From the NCBI GenBank assembly GCA_029876055.1, contig CM056876.1:3658001-3722000 (forward strand): a DNA stretch of 64,000 nucleotides, written 5' to 3'. Shown here one piece after another: positions 56,502-64,000 of the stretch; the stretch's first letter is position 1; every line of letters begins with the position of its first letter. A program made the position numbers and the translations under genes. The DNA is from Madurella fahalii (taxonomy: Eukaryota; Ascomycota; Sordariomycetes; Sordariales). The notes below the pieces were generated by a model. It was not told the DNA's origin and made no database searches. It saw nothing but the letters and a program-made list of their open reading frames with translations.

Positions 56502-57626
56502 ATGGAGAAGGTCCCCGTGCAGGTACTGCAACTGTGGCCAATGGCTGTCAATCTGTGCTTTCGGGACCCTCAGATTCTCATGCATTGATACCGTTGAGGA
56601 CCCTGCACGGGGGCCTTCTCCCGCTTGATCGCTGTTGGGGGGTGGGTTTACAGAGGATAGGAGGATGGGGGGATCCGGGAACTACACAAATCTTCAACGA
56701 CCCTTTTCTCACAAGTTATCCGCATTCGAGTCATTCAATCGACCTCCCTGCTGAATCTGCGGCGCCCTTTTCGGCCATAGCGGAGTCGCAGCTCAACAAC
56801 TTCACTGATCCCTTGTCGCTTCCGCTTCCACTTCACCAAACGTCATCGGCTTCGTTGTTCGGCTACATTACGGCTCACAGCCCTGCACTCGACAGCTCAC
56901 TTGTCAATATCACGAGCATGCTGAGCAACGCAGGCACTGGCTATCCGCTCTCCGGCTTACCGGTTCAAGGCGATCCAGCCGACATCGGTTGGCCGCATCT
57001 AGCGCCTCCAGCGTCTGACGGCTGGTTTGGCAGCCCTCTGTCAGCTTCAACGTTGGGCGGGAGCTGGGATATCGGTTCTGGCTTTGCATTCCCCAAATTT
57101 GCGGCCCCGGGCTTTGTTGGCTCCCATGGTCCCTTGCATGATCCATCATGCTCGGCGCTATTCACAGCCGACGCAGACGAACAACCCTCGCCGACTGCCG
57201 CTGGATCGGGCTCCGGAGCGGCTTCCAGAGCTGCCGCATCACAATGTGCAAGTAGCCCTTCGACTGGTAGTACAAAGGATCCTTGTCGATCGGGTCCTTT
57301 TGCGTGTTCTGTGTGTCATGTGGTCTGCAACACCCGCACGCAGCTCTTGTGGGTCTTCCTAGTTTCGCTCCCGCAGAACGCTGGAGCCATACTAACTCCG
57401 AACTAGACACCACAAGCGCTATCATTCGACGCCGTTTGCCTGTTTTCACCCTGGCTGCAAGGAAGCATTCAGCACGCGGCCAGATTGGGAGCGGCATCTG
57501 AAGACAATCAAGCATGGAGGCCGAAGACAGTTGCGATGCTCGAGTTGCTCTAAGGAATTCACTCGAAAGGATAACTTGCGACGACATTGCAGGAACGCTT
57601 GCCGGATTCGCCGGCGTTCCGAATGA
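56502..57626 (+). CDS. C2H2 zinc finger transcription factor
   Basis: Proposed exons 56502-56522, 56654-57348 and 57407-57626 give 311 residues. The second intron (donor TT/GTGGGT, ACTAAC branch, CTAG acceptor) is needed to complete the first finger. The seven-codon first exon supplies the only sensible ATG and is less certain. Residues 8-220 are Ser/Pro/Gly/Leu-rich, like an activation region. Three fingers follow. ZF1 is CSVCHVV...HHKRYH (CxxC-x12-H-x3-H). ZF2 is CFHPGC...ERHLKTIKH (C-x4-C-x12-H-x5-H). ZF3 is CSSCSKEFTRKDNLRRHCRNAC (C2HC type). A basic end RIRRRSE follows. Fingers at the extreme C-terminus are usual in this fungal class, which binds DNA in the nucleus. Targets are unknown. 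Confidence 0.8.
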
Positions 57627-58616
57627 GGACGGTGGGCGATGTTCCCACGTCTTCTTTCATGGGGGCAACCTGCTCTTGCTCGAGACTCTCTCACAGTCGC
57701 GCGAGCTACCGTTGGTTGCATCTTGCAATTTCCCGGTTGCCCCCTTGGCACTTCGCCTTTTGACGAGGATGGTGTACTGAACTCGACCCAATGCATTTGG
57801 TCCCGTGTGCGGCGGGTAAGGGATGGGCACCATTCTGGTACACATTTGTGTCTACTCGTCAAACGCGGAAAGGGCCATTTGGCCCTGATGTCAACCTTAC
57901 TACGGTAGCTCGCGACGACTGATGAGAGAGTCTGGAGCGAGAGCGCCAACGGAAGTGACGGCACACACTGGCATCAATGTCATGGACAGTGTTGGATCGG
58001 CAGAGCCCTGATTATAGGCCAAGGCTCTGTCGTTAGCGAAGTGCATTCCAGGCCGAACAGGAATGTCCTGTCAGGTCGTGGATATCAAACCGAGTATCTG
58101 ATATCCGTATATGAAGTGTCGTTGCTTAGATAGGAACAGAGATGTGATTACTGATGAACTAAAGTGCCTGGTACTACCACGATTTTTTAATTTACTAATA
58201 GTGCTCATATCCGCATGGTCTTAAGCCCTGAACCTCCCCGCCTGTAATTATAGTTGGTTCTGCGCAGAACACGCCCTCCCTGATTTGGTTGATTGCTGGA
58301 TATCCAGGGCCTACACGCCTGACGGAACAGCCTCATGTCCTGACGGCGGGATAAATAAGGCACCGAGAGGGGCGGAGGTGGAACGGAAAGGAAAATGTAG
58401 AAACAAAAACAAGACAAAAAGCTCAAGTTTGTCTCGCAATAATTAACGAAGTCGCGTGATACAAATGGAAACCTGGCGCTTGGGTACAAGCCGCATGATT
58501 GGTCAAAGCTGTGAAGTGGGGCACTTGCCTTGAGAGGGTGATCGGACAGCCTCTTAATCTTTTTAGCATTCAACGGACACTACTCGCTTGCAATGGAATA
58601 CAAGGGATAGTTGATT
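57627..58616. other. Intergenic, no gene seen
   Basis: 990 bp with moderate GC and an AT-rich stretch near 58180-58200. No supported coding or RNA feature. Confidence 0.45.
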
Positions 58617-60182
58617 ATGGCGTATCCTCTGCGTTGCCAGACGGGTTGGTGGCGGATATCCCGCCTGGGGCACACCCTCTCCGCGCCGGTGTCGTCGGCC
58701 TTGGACCTCCACCATCATGTGGCTTCCTTCTCATCGTGGTCGCTCGGCAGCCAGAGAGCCAAATTGGGAGCGCGTTCACGGTCAGAGCCGCGACGCTTCC
58801 CCTCTCAAGGATTTGACATCATCGACAAAGCCCGGCCCGTTGAGGAAGAGGGACTACCGGTATACGAGCCCGAGCATTTCTACCCGGTCCAACTGGGGGA
58901 GGTGTTTGATGGCCGGTTCCAGACCGTGGCCAAACTTGGCTACGGTTCGTCTTCTACTATATGGCTTGCACGCGACCTTCAGTAAGTGGCCTCGCCAAGG
59001 TCAGCGACATATATTGGTTAATGCAACACAGAGATCACCAGTATGTAATTAGCCCTCAAAATCTACATACATAATTCTGCCTGCCACCGCGAGCTCCCTT
59101 TCTATCAGCGCCTAAACAACGTCCTGCCCTGCAAGCATCTGGGCGCAGGGAACGTCCGAAACCTTCTAGGTTCATTCGAAGTTGCAGGGCCTCACGGAAG
59201 ACACATCGTGCTCGTTCTTCAAGTTTCTCAAATGAGCTTGCGTGATATGGATACCGTATTTATGAAGGGCCGGGGCTTCGATGAAGAGTTCATCAAGGGT
59301 GCCATCAGAGAGCTCCTCGAGGCAATTGATTTCCTGCACACAGAGTTGCAGGTAATACACACTGGTAGGGAACTCTTCGTTTCTTTTCTCTTCATGTGTG
59401 GACTGTAACTGTACCCCATAGACGTGCATCCGGGTAACCTACTCCTCGGGTTGAACGACAACTCCCTCTTCAAGGCGCTGGAAGACAACGAGTTTTCCAA
59501 TCCTGTTCCGCGCAAGGAGCTCTCGGACCGAACCATCTACTTCTCTCGTCTCATGAAACCCGCGGTTGGGCCACTCCTTCTCTCCGATTTTGGAGAGGCT
59601 AGATTAGGGCCTGGTCCGCACGCTGGCGATATTATGCCCCTAATGTATCGAGCCCCTGAGACGCTTTTGTGGATTCAATGGAGCTACCCAGTCGATATTT
59701 GGGGCGTTGGACTCACTGTAAGTTCAACCGTCGAAATTTCTTATCTCCAATGACATGCTCACATCCATGATCCGCCAGGCATGGGGTCTCCTTGAAGGAA
59801 GAACCTTGTTTAGCGCCCAAAAGGCCGACGGGAGCTTTTCAGATGGAGTTCACTTCTCTGAGCTCATTGCTGCGCTAGGCCCACCTCCTACTGAGCTCCT
59901 CGACCGGCATCGCGAGAGAGCGCTTGAATATTGGGATGAGCATGGTGCGTGTCTGATAGCATTCTTCTCAGAGAGCACCATTAACTAGCCCTCTCTCTTG
60001 CAGGTAACTGGGGCGGGTTTGTCCCCATTCCGACTGAGAAGACCTTGGAAGCTGCCGAAACCAAGCTGAAGGATAAGACCAGGTTTCTTCAGTTCATACG
60101 GAAAGCTCTAGCTTGGGATCCCACGAAGCGCCCAACAGCCAAGGAACTATTACAGGACCCGTGGTTAATGGGGGAGAGTTGA
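58617..60182 (+). pseudogene. SRPK-like protein kinase, one frameshift
   Basis: Exons 58617-58981, 59032-59364, 59422-59717, 59779-59944 and 60004-60182. The frame matches fungal SR-protein-kinase-like enzymes: LPVYEPEHFYPVQLGEVF, KLGYGSSSTIWLARDL, ALKIYIHN (ATP Lys), GPHGRHIVLVLQ, HT-DVHPGNLLL (catalytic Asp across a splice junction), SDFGEA, APETLL, and AWDPTKRPTAKELL near the end. SRPKs phosphorylate Arg/Ser-rich splicing factors; many fungi have expanded, divergent sets. In exon 2 the expected QYVALK is interrupted: the codons for Tyr-Val (59042-59047) and Ala (59052) are separated by ATTA, a +4 shift that leads to a stop. No alternative splice restores the frame. All catalytic residues remain, so this is a young pseudogene, a polymorphism or a sequence error. 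The N-terminal 60 residues are poorly supported. Confidence 0.75.
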
Positions 60183-61356
60183 TGAGGCTACTGGATAGCT
60201 GCAGGACATCTTGACCGTGTTGTATTCATATTTTATGATTGTGTCGCGATCTGAAAGGGTTTAGCGCTGCCAAGAGTTAGAGCGCAGTTAGCCGCAGGGG
60301 ATCTCTTTGTATATATACCGCTTAAAATCTCCTATATATTGGGATCAGAACAAGGCACACTTTTTCTTTCTTTTGTTCTACCTACGCTCTATTCTTGAGC
60401 CGCCTCTTCGCTCCCTACAGCGCGACAGATTGAGACTCTCCCGACACAAATGCATCCCTCAACTTGGTCATGTGGAGTTCCAGACTCAGGCTCACCCATC
60501 ACGCATCCAATCTTGCTTGGTGGATTTGTTCCAAATTTGTACTTAAGATACCGACCCTGCCACTCAGCTTTTCACTCACTCGTCAGACTAAATGAGCGCT
60601 TGCCTACTAGGGTTGACGAACTGCATCTCGGAAAATTTACCCGGTCGATTTTGCAAATTCTTGTCATGCGGCACAGCCTGGCAAAACCCTCCGCACTTGT
60701 CTTGGAGATATCTTTGTGCGCTGAATTCCCAGTTAGCTAGCTTCCATTTTCTCCATAGGTTAGTTTAGCTTGCAAAGGTTGAGATTACTGAGCTAGGCCC
60801 GACTAAGGCTCCGCCAGCGGGCTGAACAACCTGGTGCTGTGTCAGAGCCGGTGCCCTCTTCCCGTTCTTCCTTACTGCGGAGTTGCGAACTTCCTGTTCG
60901 CGGCTTTTCCTGAGAACCAACCTCTCTTTGGGGGATTCTAGGGAGGAGTTCGGACGGCGAACACAAGACAGCTTTTATGGCTGGTGGGTGTGTTTCCCCC
61001 GCCGGAATTTGAACTTAAAAACTCCAATCCGGGATGCAACAGAACTGAGTGTGAGCGAAGTTCGTCCCCGCGCCACGCTGCGGACGGTGCAGTGGATTAA
61101 GCCTCCCCCGTCGACATCGCGGAAAAGCAAAGACCATAAGGTAGCTACGGATTCGGAAGTGCAAGGGACATATGAACGTACCCTGTCAGGTATCATTCCA
61201 GGATTGATTGTTGCATTCATGAGGAAAAGAAGAAATGAGGAGCCCGGGAGGAAAAAAAAAATCATATCTCCCAAGCGATTCCCCCTAGTCCTTAACCATC
61301 TTCTTTAGACCGCAGAAGGATCGGAAGAATACTCAAATGCTTGCCTGAGTCGACTT
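60183..61356. other. Intergenic
   Basis: Downstream of both the SRPK-like gene (+) and the BTB gene (-). A plus-strand frame at 60883-61308 starts at TTG and has no family features. No gene is assigned. Confidence 0.45.
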
Positions 61357-62534
61357 TTACTCAGGCTGGAAGACCCATAGAGCACTCTTCTTCTCCTGTT
61401 TCCCGAGCCCTAACTTAAATACCGGATTGACAATCCATTCGTCCAAAGGAATGTCCTGCTGTACTGGCTCAGGTTCCGGCTGCGCTTCTAACGTAGGAGC
61501 CGGCTCATCTGGTTTCTCAATTGCACTACCCTTCCTCTGCCCCTTCTTATTCTTCTTCCCCTTCTTTGATGGCAACACACAATCCCAACTGTTGGCTTTT
61601 GGTGAAGCCCCCTCGGGGACCAGCTCGGACTCCGCAAGACCCCGGGCTGTCGCCATCGGAATATCCGCGTCGTCAACCACAGCATTGCATGTAACCGTTT
61701 TCTGCATGGATGAAGAGGGGGGCCGCGGTACGAGATCATCCTCTCCAGAGACCGACTCGGGCCGCCGCATTGGGGGGATAGAGATGACATTTTCTGCCTG
61801 CGAGGAGCTCGTCACGAGTGTGGGCAACTCTGGTGATGCGGCGGCTTTCTTAGCGCCGATGGTCTCGATAATCTCATGGTGGACTTCCAGAGCGCTCCTG
61901 AGCAGAATTTTCGTTATGGGGATATCGTTGGATAGCTCGCCTTCGGACTGAACATCTACCGTTGGCAAGTCCGTGTACTCTTCGAATGCCCTCTTGACGA
62001 TTTCTTTCATGTACGTCGGAAACCATGTGTCCTGGATATCCGATGATGGGTACACCTTCCTGGCGATGTCAATGATGGCGAAGGGATCGATCCCGTTGCT
62101 AAGAAGGGAGATTTGTTCCTTTGCTAACTCTTCAAGACCGTCGAGGTCATACGCGCGCGCGGTGATATAGACCTCGAAACCTGTCTTCAGTTTGGCAAGT
62201 GTCTCCTCTCGGCCAGTGCCGGGCCCGGTCCACTTGAGAGTGTGGTACTGATCGGTGTAGAGATATGCAACGAGAACGTGCCCTGCACAACGCGAGATGT
62301 GGCCGAGGTCGATCGTGTATGGCGGTGTGGTACCGAGTACGGGCAACTCTCGAGCCAATTTCGGACTGCGTTGGAGCAGTCCCTGATGGAGATTGAGGGT
62401 GTGGCCTCTCTTAAACCTGAGCTTAACTATTGACCCTGAACTGAAGCGGCTTTGAGGGCAGAGTTCCTGTTAGTAGTTCACGGGTAGTTATGCTCAGTAA
62501 TTGCTTACGATGTTTCGAAGTATGTGTCTTCCAT
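61357..62534 (-). CDS. BTB/POZ-domain protein
   Basis: Two exons: 62534-62509 (Met-Glu-Asp-Thr-Tyr-Phe-Glu-Thr) and 62449-61357, for 372 residues. The 59-bp intron has a GTAAGC donor and a CTACTAAC branch; the AG directly after the branch is too close and the next one (CAAAG) restores the frame. Residues 10-110 form a BTB-like domain: SGSIVKLRF, HTLNLHQGLLQRSPKL, VLVAYLYTDQYHTL, FEVYITARAYDLDGLEELA, the last being the helix after the BTB core. Then a helical linker, a Ser/Pro-rich disordered region, a Lys-rich patch KKGKKNKKGQRKG that could be a nuclear signal, and a conserved-looking end. BTB domains mediate dimerisation and often recruit cullin-3; no BACK or zinc finger is seen here. Confidence 0.8.
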
Positions 62535-64000
62535 GTTGTCGACAGTAGAGATCGTGATCTTTATATTCTCATCTCTCCTCTCCGATGCCAACTTATTCAT
62601 CAACCCGCGAAACTAGAGCTAACCCAAACGACAGTGAACTTTCGCAGTGGATTGGGAAATTGAAGTCTGCAGCTATGCAACCTGCTGGACAGAGTCTGGA
62701 GGTCGAGCCTCTTCAGTAAAGGCTTGCGCCTTAGGCCTTTAAAGTCTCAGTCTGACCCCACCACTCACCCTCCCTCAGGCTCAGGACTTCCTCCTGGCGC
62801 AGACGCTGCATGGAAGCCCAATGGCCACACTGCCCACCAAACATTGTGCTTTGGGAAATCCCCTCCGCCCTTCCAAGCTTGTGATTTGCTCGTTGAGGAG
62901 GAACGCAGACATTGTGCAAAGCCGCCACCCAATCGCGGGATCAAGACAGGGCGCCAAACCGGCCGCCGGCCTCACTACATATGCATGAGCATTTCTAGGG
63001 CGATAATCCGGATTTAAAGACATCTTTTTTTTTTTTTTTTTTTTTGAGTGCGAAGTTAAGCCGCGCAACGATTCATTGGTTAAGAGATGTGAAGGCCTAA
63101 CCGTTCTCAGTACATACCACACTGCTGATTTCTTAGTGTTTAAGCCTGTGGACCCTGCAGCGTAACGACCTATTCCCCTGGTTCGTCCTCTGTAATCGTA
63201 ATGTCGGCGAACTAGCCGTTCTGGACATGATTCTTCCCGAGATGAGTTGTACCGCTAGGGACTCGAGTAGCTCGCCGAGGCGATGCCCGTGACCGATATC
63301 ATAGCCGTCCGACCACTAAAGCCAGCGGTAGTCAGGTAAAAGAAAAGGTTAGTAGGGGCGGACGCGCCAATACTTTAGTCGCATCACCGTTACTCGGTAT
63401 ATCAGTCTATGACGTACCTCTACCCAAGGCTTGCGGTAATTATTCATGCCAGGTCAGAGCGCCGATACCAAGCTAGACCCCGATCAAACACAGCAATATG
63501 AGGTTTCGTAAATACGAAACGTCTTATCAGTTGAGTCCCCCTACCGTATCTGAAGCCAGGGCGAAAGGGAAACTTATTCACTTGTTTGAATCGTGTACGG
63601 GACCGATTGGGCATCTGCGTGACTCCCAACCTGATCAGTGTCCCGGGGCAAGTACTCTGCAAACCAAGGCCTTTCACAAAGCAGCAAACCAGCCCAAGCC
63701 TGCTCTGCAGCTGCAAGTCAATATCCGGTCCAATACGGTCGGCACGCTCAGCAGGTGGCCGTACCTTATAATTTCGCTTCACACCCAACGGGACGCATTC
63801 ACCTAGCCAAGGCGGTTCTGGTAGCGGCCGTCAAGCAGTTTACAAGCACGCTAGCCGAATCAGGCATCTCTACGGCCGCTCCATTACCAACACAGAGACT
63901 GGAGCTGGACAGCCCACACGATGCCCGTCTAGACGAGCTTCCAGACACTCGAGCTCCTATTTAGTCCTCATGCCCGACGCCAGCACCCCGCTCTACAACC
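62535..64000. other. Right end: no confirmed gene
   Basis: An ATG at 62585 (+) opens 44 codons ending at 62719 with a possible donor (CA/GTAAAG), too little to call a gene. A 21-base T run lies at 63025-63045. Another ATG at 63448 (+) starts 20 codons (MPGQSADTKLDPDQTQQYE). A later open frame at 63638-63964 in a plausible continuation is Gln/Ser/Ala-rich, so a gene with introns could lie here. I cannot fix its splice sites. Confidence 0.35.

Noticed and set aside
1..64000. A dedicated secondary-metabolite cluster around the P450 gene
   Set aside because: No polyketide synthase, peptide synthetase, terpene synthase, methyltransferase or pathway regulator was found next to it.

Overview
The window reads as nuclear DNA of a filamentous ascomycete, most likely a Sordariomycete close to Sordariales/Chaetomiaceae. 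The grounds are short introns (about 48-180 bp) with GTAAGT-like donors and CTAAC/CTAAT branch sites, a dispersed 5S rRNA gene of Neurospora type, HET-domain genes, a Fot1/pogo transposase relic, a secreted tyrosinase, and protein families typical of Pezizomycotina. No bacterial operons, CRISPR arrays or credible tRNA genes were seen. The species assignment is an inference.

Layout. 0-4.2 kb: a TTTC microsatellite, a membrane-anchored lectin-like protein, an 85-residue Cys-rich protein assembled from two exons, and a 5S rRNA gene. 4.3-9.0 kb: a five-exon protein kinase fused to a C2H2-like zinc finger region, then a small hypothetical gene. 9.0-10.5 kb: relics of a pogo/Fot1 transposase and of a PHO4-type phosphate permease. 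11.1-13.9 kb: a nucleoside-deaminase-fold protein and a membrane protein. 13.9-17.8 kb: a gene-poor tract with a TpA-rich block. 17.8-26.5 kb: mostly secreted proteins (beta-helix protein, Rds1-like ferritin-fold protein, type B carboxylesterase, tyrosinase) with two small genes between. 28.3-38.3 kb: a multi-pass membrane protein, a 1555-residue HET/TPR-like/coiled-coil protein and a coiled-coil protein. 41.6-47.7 kb: a cytochrome P450, a FAR1-like/ankyrin protein, a short reading frame broken by two in-frame TGA codons, and an RS/RD-rich nuclear protein. 48.7-62.5 kb: a frameshifted HET gene, a kinase with a very acidic tail, a dimeric alpha-beta-barrel-like protein, a small mitochondrial-type membrane protein, a three-finger C2H2 factor, a frameshifted SRPK-like kinase and a BTB/POZ protein.

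Gene models were built by hand from reading frames and splice signals. Many genes have several exons; each feature's coordinates run from the first to the last coding base, introns included, with exons listed in the evidence. No gene cluster devoted to one pathway is evident. The recurring themes are signalling and non-self recognition (two HET proteins, three divergent kinases) and extracellular enzymes. Several loci show decay: transposon and permease relics, one frameshift in a HET gene, one in a kinase gene, and internal stops in a small gene.
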